Origin: Phallus indusiatus
Lineage: Eukaryota > Basidiomycota > Agaricomycetes > Phallales > Phallaceae
Length of the DNA: 64,000 nt
Reading direction: 5' to 3'
Assembly (NCBI GenBank): GCA_027605045.1
Contig: JAQFWX010000012.1
Coordinates: 818,930-882,929 of the forward strand
Shown here: positions 11,836 through 22,140 of the stretch, piece by piece
How the letters are laid out: every line of letters begins with the position of its first letter
Numbering within the stretch: the stretch's first letter is position 1
Translations under genes and position numbers: made by a program
Notes under the pieces: generated by a model
The model's input: the letters and a program-made list of their open reading frames with translations, nothing else
The model's database searches: none
Told to the model about the DNA's origin: nothing

Positions 11836-12227
11836 ATAAAAAAAGGAGGGTAAAGCAAGGCGCCCAAAATTTTTATCTAATGGAGCTGCCATAAGCGCTA
11901 CATAGGTCGGTTCCAATCATGTTCAGCAACGTTATAGAATTGTCAACTATTTTTTGAATTTCGGAACTGAAGCTGGAAAAACTATAGGAAAAACAATTCC
12001 TTCCAATCCCACCAAATTTCTATACTTCATCGCTGCATTAGGAATCCTTCAACCACGGTCGACGCAAAATCAAGGGAATAGTTTTGGCGGAGGGAAGTAT
12101 CGGGAACGAAGTCTCAGATTCATCTCTCGTCGGGGGGTCGCAAGAACGAATGTTCTCCGGGGTATATTTGAACATGACGAATCGGAAAGGATCTTTTGTT
12201 TTGAAGTAAAATGTGTGGTAATTGTGA

Positions 12228-12239
12228 CGTGACGTCACG
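12228..12239. promoter_or_regulatory. 12-bp palindrome CGTGACGTCACG with CRE core
   Basis: The sequence reads the same on both strands and contains TGACGTCA, the consensus site of CREB/ATF-type bZIP factors. A second TGACGT half-site overlaps it on the left. It lies about 90 bp before the copper-fist ATG and about 390 bp before RRP9. Binding is inferred from the consensus only. Confidence 0.55.
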
Positions 12240-12283
12240 AAAGAAAGCGCAGAAACCCCTCATCCTGGGCTCAATACTTTGCT

Positions 12284-12291
12284 ATATAAAA
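12284..12291 (+). promoter_or_regulatory. TATA-like box of the copper-fist gene
   Basis: TATATAAA lies 36 bases before the ATG of the copper-fist gene. The spacing would leave a very short 5' leader, so it may not be the functional TATA box. Confidence 0.35.
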
Positions 12292-12326
12292 ATCCAGTGA
12301 AACGGGGCCTTGCGTTCGGACCCTTG

Positions 12327-14048
12327 ATGGTCATTCTTAACGGTCTCAAATACGCTTGGTGTGTCTTACTTTATTTTGGTGTAAAATATTCTCGTATTCA
12401 AAACACGAACAGCGAAACCTGTATCAAGGGACATCGTTCATCTGCCTGCTCCCACACCGATCGTACTCTTTTCGAGATCAAGAAAAAGGGTCGTCCAATC
12501 ACACAGTGCGAGCATTGTCGAAATCTCAGAAAGACAAGGCAGGTTCACGTGAAATGTCTCTGTGGAACTCGTCCCAGTACCGATAAGAGCAATGGCACCC
12601 GGGGTGAGTTGATCTCCCAAAACAAGTCTAGTATTTCACTAAATGAAACTTCTTTTTTAATTATTAATTGCCCTGTTTTGGTTTCGTACGAAACAGCCAA
12701 GCTCAAGCTTCCTACTGCTGCTACGATTCGACTAGATCCAGACGATCCTACCCACGCCACTATTACAGCAGGACCTGCTCTACTCCCGCCCAAGACTAAA
12801 GTAGTTAAGCCGAAATCCAAAGTACCGAAGGAATGCTGCAAACGTACGTCCTTTATCTTCTTTATCATACTTTTTATAGTTAATTTTGATTATCTTCTTT
12901 TTGACGTAGCCGCCGAGCCTAAATCATGCAACACCCGTCCGTCCTCACCATCACCATCCTCCCTCCCATCAGCTCCTGTCACACCTCCGCCTTCATCTGC
13001 CGCAGCTACGTCATCATCATCATCATCCTGTTGCAGCAGCTCAAAGGCAAAGTCTCACTCGTCTAATAATCATTCTTCCAAACCCAACACTACCGTCTCT
13101 ACGAGCAACGACGACACCTACACCGCCTCGCTATTGGACGATCTCTCCCGCTCAGCTGCACGTACCGCCAACGCCAATGCCAACGCGCATACTCCTGCTG
13201 TCGCTACCACCGCTCCTGTAATTGACCCGTATCATCATCATGTTCAGCCATTTTACAATCCCAGTTTGACCGCGAACTCGTTTGCCTGGCAATCCGGTGT
13301 CAACTTGGGATCATGTAGCTGTGGAATCACCTGTGCCTGTCCCGGTGAGTAATCACTTTTCATATATATATGCTCCCTTTATCTGATTTACCTTGCAACG
13401 AAAGGATGCTATGAGCATTCACTCAGCACATCTATGATTCTCTTCTCTGGCGAGAACTGTCCTTACTCGTGTACGACATGCACAGCATGTAACGGGTTTG
13501 GCGTCACTTCTCACGTACCGAACGCTTTCATTCTGCCAAGTCACCCCGCCGAACACTGGAGACAGCCCTCTTCAAGTTCTATCGTGTCAGCCGCTCCTTT
13601 TATTGCACCACACGCTCCCGTCCCAGTCCCAACACCTGCGCCTGCGCCTACACCAGCATCTACCTCCTCCGCTCCAGGTCCGGGACCAGACAAATCATCC
13701 AACTCCACTTCTTCTTCTTCTCCTTCTTCTCCTTCCGCAGTTTCTCGCTGCTGCGGCGGTCCATGCAAATGCATCGTCTGCAATTGCGACAAAGCCAAAG
13801 ACGGAGAAGAAATCCCGGAAAGACTCGGTTTCGCAGTGAGCGGTGAACGAGGTGGGTGCTGTACCGATACGAATCGAAGAGTCCGATATCGTCCCCCCGA
13901 CGAACCCGATTCTTCTGTCGCGTCTTCCGAAACGACCACTCGTGATTGTTGCACCAAGGATGTTCCAACGACTTTTTCAATGCAGAGTAATCCAGCGACG
14001 GCTCAGATTCAAATGCATTCCATTGAAGTTCCGAAACTGGTTGCATAA
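12327..14048 (+). CDS. Copper-fist transcription factor
   Basis: This belongs to the Ace1/Mac1/Cuf1 family of copper-sensing regulators of copper and iron genes. Five exons (12327-12358, 12413-12603, 12697-12843, 12910-13344, 13405-14048) join in frame to 482 residues; introns are 54, 93, 66 and 60 nt. After splicing, the N-terminal copper fist is complete: Cys11, Cys14, Cys23 and His25 (CETC...ACSH), then KKGRP for minor-groove contact and QCEHCRNLRKTRQVHVKC. The middle is Ser/Pro/Ala-rich. The C-terminal half has Cys clusters that may bind Cu(I): CSCGITCACPGC spanning the last splice site, CPYSCTTCTAC, and CCGGPCKCIVCNC. Whether it activates uptake or detoxification genes cannot be told from sequence, so no symbol is given. 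Confidence 0.93.
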
Positions 14049-14375
14049 TAAAGATTTCCGTATTTTTTTTTCTTATATATCAGTTATATATGATTGATCT
14101 TCACACAAGGGAAGAATACACTTATATTTCATAAATAGATGCCTTTTTCTCCCCGAAATCCAATGTATCCATAGATAGAATTTTGTTATTATTTTAATAT
14201 GTCTAGGGCTTTTTATTTTATTTTATTTTTCGCGCGTGTAACATGTAACAATATTAAGCTAATATGGCGGTATATATATATGTATATCTATGACTTTATG
14301 TGTATAATCCAAGCAAAGCAAAACGACATTGAAATCCAACAAAAACGACAGCAGTGACAGCAGTACTTTTAAAAC
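14049..14375. other. Convergent intergenic region
   Basis: The 327 bases between the stop codons of the copper-fist and alanine transaminase genes are very AT-rich, with TATATA and TTTTATTTTATTTTATTTTT tracts. They probably hold both 3' UTRs and polyadenylation signals. No gene was seen. Confidence 0.6.
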
Positions 14376-15996
14376 CTAATCAGCATACTTGGCTATGAAA
14401 TTTTTATGGAACTTCTCCAATTTGCCAACATACTCATCGACACCTTCGCAAAGGCAGGTAAGACGGTAATGAAGCTCCCCTTCCTTCTGTCCGAATCCTG
14501 AACCAGAGACGGTACAAATACCCGTTTCATCCAACATCGCAAGCGAATAAAACGTATCGGGTTCTTTACCTGCAGCACGTGCAGCTTCATAGGCTTTATG
14601 AGGCAACCGAATACGCGGGAACAAGTACAGTGCACCAGGCGAATCGACACATGTGACGCCTTCCAACTGGTTCAGACGTTCAGCCATGACGCGAGTTCGG
14701 GTGGAAAGTGCTTTGTGGATGGCGCTGGTCTCTTCTTTCCAGAGTTGGTACGATGCGTCGCCGGGTTGAGGTGGACGGACGAGACAATCGACACCTATTT
14801 GACCGGCGAGAGGTGGGCAGAGTGTGACGCTGCGCATTTTGTAAATCAATGCGTTGATGTCGGGTGAGAGATTGTGTGTCTCGAAGTATCCGCCTCGACG
14901 ACCGCATTCGCCCGTTACACCTTTAGAGATGGAGTGGAATGAGACAAGAGGAACGGTTGATTGACGTTCAGAGACGATTTTCTTGAACGAGAAGAATTTT
15001 TCCGTTTCACGTCTGTGTAAATTGTCTTGATACACTTCATCCGCAAGAAGAACGAGAGAATGTTTCTCCGCTACTTGTACTAAACGATGGATAGCTTCTT
15101 CTTTGAGTAAAGAACCGGTTGGATTTCCGGGGTTGATGACGACGAGACCCTTTGGTTTTATTCCGCCCGTAATTGCTTTTTGAACGGCTTGTTCAACGAG
15201 ATCGGGATTGGTTAACCATCCGGCAGATTCGTCTAGGTAATAAGGAATTGGAACGCCCGAGTATTGAGCGAGGGTTGCGGTGTAAAGAGGATACTGGGGT
15301 ATAGGGATCAAGATACCATCTTTGGGACCGGTGATGAGCATGTTGATCAAAAGCGATACACCTTCTGAGGCACCGGTGGTGAGGAAGATGTTGTTAGGAT
15401 CAGAAGGATATCCATCACGAGCTAATCATCATCATGAGGATAAATTAGGAGGTGCATTAGGACGAGCGATCACCTTGTATGAATTTTGCAACGCTCTTGC
15501 GGATGAAGGGGACACCTTGACTATGCGAGTAAGCACCGACTGAGCCAATCTCGGATATCAACTCTTTGGCACGAGCCAGTACATCCGGAGGGAATAAATC
15601 CTTTCCTGTGTCGATCAGTTGTGGGTATTCCGTCAAGGCAGCGATCTGGGAGCCATGTGAGAGAAATATTAAATAAAATAAAAATTACGAGTGATGTCTA
15701 ACCTGACGACTGAAGGTAATCGGTTTCTGATCTAAACCTTTGGCTTGCGGGTTCCCAATGTTGGCGGTGATGATTCGATCGAAAGGCAGACCATGATTAG
15801 GACGAGTGAGACGTTCCCTGTATTCCTCCGCCTTGAGAGCGAGTTCTCCACGGACAGCATACTCGACGTTGAGCAGTGCAGGATTCAGATCTGACAAGGT
15901 AAGTGGCATCGTGTTGTGATGAGAATGGGACGATGGAGATGTACTGAGTGAACGTGATTTGAAACTTTGAAACCAACGTCGTAAATTAGATGCCAT
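14376..15996 (-). CDS. ALT1: Alanine transaminase (PLP enzyme), likely mitochondrial
   Basis: It interconverts alanine and 2-oxoglutarate with pyruvate and glutamate. Three exons (15703-15996, 15474-15645, 14376-15421; introns 57 and 52 nt) give 503 residues, a normal length. Class I/II aminotransferase features are in order: NIGNPQ near the N-terminus, VINPGNPTG, LLADEVYQDN (PLP-contacting Asp about 282, Tyr about 285) and SFHSISKGVTGECGRRGGY with the PLP lysine at about 322. The block GECGRRGGYFE is characteristic of ALT. The first 29 residues are basic, Ser-rich and free of acidic residues, like a mitochondrial presequence. A second Met at 15909 starts MPLTLSDLNPALLNVEYAVR, where cytosolic ALT proteins begin, so dual targeting is possible. 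It converges on the copper-fist gene. Confidence 0.95.
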
Positions 15997-16289
15997 AACG
16001 GCAGCCCGTTCAAGTCACTGGACTGGTCCCGCAAAGAACAGCGGGTTTAGCGCTGTGAATTTATACTAACAGGCCGTTTACCCTTGACCTTGATCCAAGC
16101 CCTGGTGCCCATATGCTCAAGGAGTTTTTTTCAAATTCACTTGCAAGTATTTTTTTCCCGAAGAATGTGAATTAAATAACCCAAGCGATATTTGGGATGA
16201 AGGGTACAAGACGAACACGCACACAGCAACTTGAAATTTGGGCACTGGGGCAGTGACTACTAATGCATAATGTATTATCATTTAAATAT

Positions 16290-18100
16290 AAATAGTGCTC
16301 AGCACACAAATGTTGATTGTATTTGGATCATTCACTTGTACTGGGCCAATGTGCAAACAGGACATACATAAGGTGGGCAAATTCAATCAAGGCAAAACAG
16401 AATAACGTAACCAATTCTTCTAGAAAATTAACACTTGCGTCCAGATACTGGGCAGGAAGAAGTAATCTTACGCTGTTGAAATCCCCCTGCACTTGCATGC
16501 TGCACGCTGCCCCAGCCTCTTCACCCGAAAGCACCCTATCCACAATCCAGCATAAGGCTAGGCCCTTCCTGTTGTCCCGCCTGAACTCAGGGTGCAACAA
16601 CAGTGGAACAGGATTGGTTTTGGAAATAAAGTGGGGCAGGTCGAGCTGGACAAGTCGCGTTGAACATTTTCAAACCTGCGGTACTGTCGCGTCATCTGGA
16701 AGTGTATCGATACCATCCAGTTGTGAGCGGGTGTCGCTCAGCCGTAATATTTCTGTCCCCTTCTCATAATGCGCACTTTCGATTTAAGTTTGTCCAAGCT
16801 TGTTGTCACTGTTTTGCAAATTTTCAGTTCGCTGGACAATTTGCTAAAATTTATCGCGCTGTCATGAACTTGAATAACGAGCTAGAAATTCCTATTTCTG
16901 GCATACTTGAGCCTGATTGCCAATATCAAACAAATACCCGGTAACCAATCCCTTTGACTGTTTTTGTATCTTCCCTTTAACATGGTGCGTATCGAGCTCT
17001 TAGAGAGAAAAAATAAACTTTCTAATTCGCTAGTATGTTCTTGCAGGTGGTACCTGGTGTACACGCGCATGTATGAAAAACTTTTATACATAACCGCAAA
17101 CCTCCCAAATTGACCTAAAAGTTCAGTTTAATCAGCCCATCCAACGAGACGACAGCTTTCCAGTCATATGGCTAATGCGCTCGTTAGCGAGATACCCTTA
17201 CTGATGAGAAAATGAAGCGTACAGTTGAAGCTGTCCGACTCGGATCCAGTCCACCCAGGCAAGCTTTCAATCAAAGCATGGCAACCTATATCTGCAGGAC
17301 TGACTTCACGGTCCGATAACCCTGGTGGCGTGCACCCTCGCGAATCGCCGTCAGACCTGGCTCCTCTGTTTTTATGAAAATCTAGCTTTACATCTAATGA
17401 ACGGCATTAATAGGTCGAAGACCACTCTGGTTGCAGTAAAGCTCACTTGTCAAGTCGGTTCTGACATCCAGACCACCTGGTAAAGCACAAATGGAGGGAA
17501 GGGTGAGAGCGAGTAAAGCAAGAGAGAAGGCATATAGAGTCTGTTTGACCATGGTTTAAGAGTAAATAGTGAATGATAATTTAGCTGAGTGCAGTGGCTT
17601 TTTATATGTTGTGGAGGAATCTAATCTTAGTATCTTGCTCAAGTGCGATTAGCTCTAAATTCCTCGTATCAAGCTGGAACTGAATTTACAGGTTTGCAAG
17701 CCCATTCTGTCCCTTAGCATTATGCCATCTGCGACCTTTATACCGAAACTAATAAGGCTTCCCCATTGGTATTCATGCTTCCTGTTTTGAAGTGTCAATG
17801 TTAACTCTATCAGATCGAACTTTCGAGTACATTGTCACGGTTGTGTTACATTGCATAGGAACCTAGAACCAAGTATTTCGTTGGTAGACTCAACAATCAT
17901 ATCTGGTCTGGTCTGGCATGACTGCCTGTCCGACGGACTCGGAAGTGTCCGCGGTACATGACTAATATCGGACTCCTTTTGAAGTCTCGAGCTCAGCACG
18001 CACAGTCATCCGTGATGATGCAGGATGGTCATCTGATGGTTGCGACCGTGTCAATTGAGAGGTATGCAATGAGGCCTCAAGCACGAGCCGAACCGAGTCT
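16290..18100 (+). repeat. Orphan receptor-flank block (remnant of a lost NLR unit)
   Basis: Sequence here matches what lies downstream of the receptor genes elsewhere. The part at 16480-16640 (CTGCCCCAG.., CACAATCCAGCAT, CCCTTCCTGTTGTCCC) recurs near 29.1, 36.7, 49.5 and 62.6 kb. The part at 16790-17290 matches the 'IQFD..WLMRPST' relic of the other blocks. The part at 17640-17960 matches 28225-28605, after gene a1. No receptor gene lies directly upstream, only the alanine transaminase gene, so this is best read as the 3' flank of a deleted or displaced receptor unit. It contains stops in all frames. Confidence 0.65.
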
Positions 18101-19384
18101 AAGTCGAATTAGACTCATCTGCTTGTTCAGATGAGACTGATTATTCTCAACAGAGATTTTTCCAGTTCCCTATATCAACGGAGGCTTGTCAGCTGATTTC
18201 TTCAACAAAAGCAACAAAGGCGTCGATTGAAATCTCAGATTGTTTCGAGTTGTGTTGGAACAAGCCACTGGTCGTTTAAATTTTCAGTTTCACACCCACA
18301 CGCCAACCGTCACAAACGTATATGCATTGTCTTCGATGTACGAGTGCAGCGGGTGCGTCCAAAACCATCGTTTGAACTTGCTATAATTGGTGATGGTTCC
18401 TTCGGGTTCAGCTTCAGCTTGAGGCTTTCATTACACGACCCCCATTATTCTCGGTACCGAAATTCTGAGTTTCTGAGACCCGAGGGCGCGACTATGCTAA
18501 CCACAAGTATTTCATCAAGAATTCAGTTGTATCTCAAGTTATTACAAGAACATGTTCCAAAAATGATAAAATTCAGCTTCACTGGCTTCAGAGTTTGACT
18601 CAAAAGATTTTCGTAGTCAAATCGCTTCAGAATAGCATGCACATCCATCCTTACAGGTAACGAAGGAATAAATTCTACTAAGAGAATATGTTTACAAGTT
18701 GATACGGAGAGGATTCTACACTATAGTACGTACCATGTTTTCAAACTTTTTCGCAAGTCTTGAAAAGCGCAAACCTAGGTTGATCTTCTCGAACATCGTC
18801 ACATCAAGTCATCACATGATATTGTCATATTCAGTGTGGACTCCAGAGCTCCCGTGCTCTAGTATCCTGCCTGAGCCGACTTTTGAGTCCTGACAATCAC
18901 ACCGTGCAAACGGCCACGTAGCGGCTCCCAAGCCTGGAGGAGTATACGTATTGGAATTCGTCAGAATTACGGAATTATAGTTCAAAGACAGTACGAGGGG
19001 TAATTACACTCGAGGTTTGTTCGCCGCCTGCCCACTTCGAAACCCCGCCCTCGTAATCGCTGTCAATCACAATGACAGACAGCAGAATCTTCGGTTTATG
19101 ATTTTTCATCACAGGGGTCTTCCCGTTTCCAAATCTGTAAGGCTGTTCAAAAATTTATCCTCAATATCAGGTGAAGATACTGGACTTATTACCTTCACCG
19201 ACAGTAAAGGGTTCAGTGTATTTAGAGTAGCAAGCATGACAATTTCAAGGCCTTATACCTGTTCCCCACTGGGAATTAAAAAATTGATTTCTCCAACCAT
19301 CGTCTCATTGCAGTCGGCCATCGACGGGTGCAGCGTGTTTGTATGTTTATTTATTACAGCCCTGGAATCCATTTTACCTGTTGG
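18101..19384. other. Intergenic region with a segment shared with 55.4 kb
   Basis: No gene is supported. An imperfect hairpin occurs at 18109-18140 (AGACTCATCTG / CAGATGAGACT, one mismatch, 6-nt loop). The part at about 19015-19210 is clearly related to 55365-55570 (both begin TTGTTCGCCGCCTGC and share ACCGACAGTAAA near the end). This ties the left edge of the array to the flank of gene b2. Confidence 0.5.
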
Positions 19385-20085
19385 GTCATGAATCATGAAT
19401 GCATTTGCTGAAACGAATTACTTTTTGGCCTCTAAGACACTGACGGGAACGTATCCTCACGTGCCAGAATTTGTTTAATTCGAACCCATGATACTGTCTC
19501 CAAAGTTACCTGTGGCGGTTCACTATTGAGTATGGCGAAATATACATATCTGCCGGCAAACGCTACGACATCTGGTCAAGCTTTATGGCATCGGAACTAC
19601 GCACCCATCCAAGAGTGTGTTTCAAGCGTGGGATAAGCAAGTTATTGATCTTTACTTGGTGAACTTATGTCCTTATTTTACCATTGCTAGTTAGTTTTTG
19701 TTTCTGATGCCTTACATTCAACGTTTGTAGAAATTCGGGTTTCGTGAGCTTCCGACGCCGATTTATCCTGCCGAACGAGGTGTCATCTCAAGTTTGACTC
19801 CACGTCCCCAGCCACAAGAGGTTGTCAGTCTAAGATGCGTCATCAATCCGAGTCCGTTATTAAAACGCTGATGTTTGAAATGCAGGTTTCTTATTACGAT
19901 CGTGTCGCTTTCCGTCGGACGTCCATATTTTGCACTAGCAGTTCCCCAAGCAGGCCTGTATCGTTTTGTCGGACAACATGTGCGATTCTCACTTATTTAT
20001 TATTCAACATCTTGGATGGACTATTAAGAACCCCCACGAGTTGTTTCTTGCAACATTTGAGCAGAATCCGGTTCCTTTGTTAAAG
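19385..20085 (+). pseudogene. Fragment of the alpha/beta-hydrolase, inverted relative to the left copies
   Basis: The plus strand carries pieces matching exons 3 and later of the hydrolase at the left edge. Its intron tail and exon 3 start match (TTTGGCCTCTAAG, then TLTGTYPHVPEF), followed by DIWSSF and FQAWDKQVIDLYLV near 19570-19660, and after the next intron FGFRELPTPIYPAERGV at 19735-19790. A DRVAFRRT-like piece lies near 19900. Exons 1 and 2, including the nucleophile, are missing, and stops break the frame. The orientation is opposite to the two copies at 1-5.9 kb, so it was inverted or moved separately. Confidence 0.75.
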
Positions 20086-20279
20086 CTATCTCTCGCAACC
20101 GGGCGCGTTCTAATGTACCTCTTTCCAGACGCGGATATGTAGACAGGAGCATTTGATAAAAAAAATAACTAGCTAAGGCGGTTAGAAATTAATGCGTGTA
20201 AATGAAAGCTTCAAAAAAAGTAGATTCTGAGATCTTACAGAATCCGGACGCTGATGTTCTCCGTATTCGACGAGGCTTC

Positions 20280-22140
20280 AGAGAATCCCGCAGAATACAT
20301 TTTCGTTAGGAGCAAATTGGAGGGTTGAGAAAAGGTGAAATATAATGAAATTAATGAAATAATGCACGCACATTTTAGCATGTTAAGCAACAAGCCATCG
20401 CCATTTGTAGCTCTGCGTACAGTCGTGAAAATAAATATTAAATCCTATCTTGACTGCGAATTTTAGTCCAATCTGAGTTGGGGCCTGTGTCTGATTCCAG
20501 AAATAAAAATATCGATATAGTATTTGAGACTAGATATAAAACAAAAGTTTGTCTTACTTCTTTGTTCGCTGAGCATCAGCCTGAGGCTGCTGGACACTCC
20601 GATGACCGTAGGGTGGAATTTAGACAAGTCGATGACGTAATCAGCTCAAGATCAATTTTAAGATTCGTCTCTCCATTCCCCCTACATTGACGAGAGGATT
20701 TTTATTTGGTTATTAGGCCTTACGATTTCGTGTCTGTAGTGATTGTGAACTCAGCAAATGGAAAAGGGCTTCGATACCTCGTTCACAAGACATTCAGCAT
20801 TTACGTCTGTTATGAAACAAGGCAAAATAATTGCGCTCTCTTTGTACGTTAAGAATCAATGAAAAAAAGATTCGAAAGGAAATTCATTGGGAGAGTCGAG
20901 ACGTGTCCTCTTGTGGCCAAATATGCAAGTACATCTTGTGTTTTTTTTTTTTGTGGAGCTGTTTTCATTGAAGTATTTGGACATGGTCCAGCATTCGCAG
21001 ATAGCTAAGTAAATATCTCTGTGGATATTCTAGTACATCTTGTGTTACGCGAACGCCTTCTAACCGTAATTGCTTTGTAGAATTACACATTATGAAACCG
21101 GTCAAACTCACGCGCGACTCTATCCAAATTCATTTGTTTTCACACCTTGCGAATGGAATTTTCACCAAGGCACGGTTATGTATGGGATTGCTAGCGACAT
21201 TGTGGCACCCCAATTAGGTCAAACCTCCAAAAGGCCATACTTCGCAAACTCTTCTAAAATTATAATGAGGAACGCTTGTTGCGTCGCGTAGCTCATCTTG
21301 ACATGGTACACTTGGTTGTTGGAACCGTTGCTGTCAGCACTGAATGAGTACAAGGCTACTAGTACATATTGAGCTAGTTCATGACAACGCGGTTTACCTG
21401 TGCGTTTCCCTTTTTTGTTTTTTTTTCTTCAAATAAGTACTTGACAAATCTCATTAAATAGACCTTTTACATTATACACATTGATTCTCGGTCGTGTGTG
21501 ATGTTGATGTGTTGGTGTACCATGGTCCATGGCACGAAGACCGGTTCCAAAACTTACACCTGCTTGGACACTCACAGCCAAGTTCTATTTTTTACACAGT
21601 CGTCGCATCCCCCTATGTCTAGCTCTTCGAAGTTGATGTGGAAAGATGTCACTGCGGCTTTTCGGCGGATCGGGGGGAATGTCAGCCGTGTCTGGTTCAG
21701 AAGGACACAGCACGAACGACGTGAGACGTTTTATCTGTCTCTCAGAAAACGAGGGCGTTGCCTTCGTCGCAGATAATGAAATGGGCACTACTAGGACTTG
21801 CTTGTCAACTGGTCAATGTTCTTAAAGTAAGCTGAACGAAGTGCGCGGCGGACCAACACCTTTCGACCCTCGTCAATGATCAGTGGCTTGCTGATTACAC
21901 AGGTTCGGACCGGAACCTTTCTCCTTCAGCACCACTGGGTAGCACTGGTTACAGAAATCATCTGTTGGCTACGAAGTTTGATCAATAAAGATTAGATTAT
22001 TGAAACAACGAGACAAGAAGTATAAATAGTATATAAAATCTCCACACACGAACCTGCACGAAGTATCCCTGTGAATCACGGTATGTGTCCTATGGCACAT
22101 ATTTCACTACGAGCTCTGATATTATGAATTGTTAGACCCG
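20280..22140 (+). repeat. 5' flank block of receptor a1
   Basis: This stretch is related to the sequences before the other three receptors. Shared landmarks are AGCATGTTAAGCAACAAGCC near 20375 (also near 30060, 41110, 54090), the GATGACGTAATC..CTCAAG site near 20630, and the GGTCAAATATGCAAG-like site near 20920. From about 21050 the similarity continues only with the flank of a2 (CTTCTAACC.TAATTGCT and beyond), showing the a/b division in the promoter side too. It probably contains the promoter. No intact gene was found. Confidence 0.65.

Larger units (their letters stand above)
11836..12326. promoter_or_regulatory. Bidirectional promoter region, RRP9 / copper-fist gene
   Basis: This 491-bp region separates two divergent start codons, so it must carry both promoters. 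It contains a perfect 12-bp palindrome with a CRE/ATF core (12228-12239), a TATA-like box before the copper-fist gene (12284-12291), and a GCGATGA sequence on the minus strand near 12026-12034. The last resembles the PAC element known from yeast ribosome-biogenesis genes, but one base differs from the GCGATGAG core, so that link is weak. Confidence 0.6.

Noticed and set aside
13541..14046. Long minus-strand open frames opposite the copper-fist C-terminus
   Set aside because: They are mirror frames of a Ser/Pro/Cys-rich coding exon with a secure plus-strand model.
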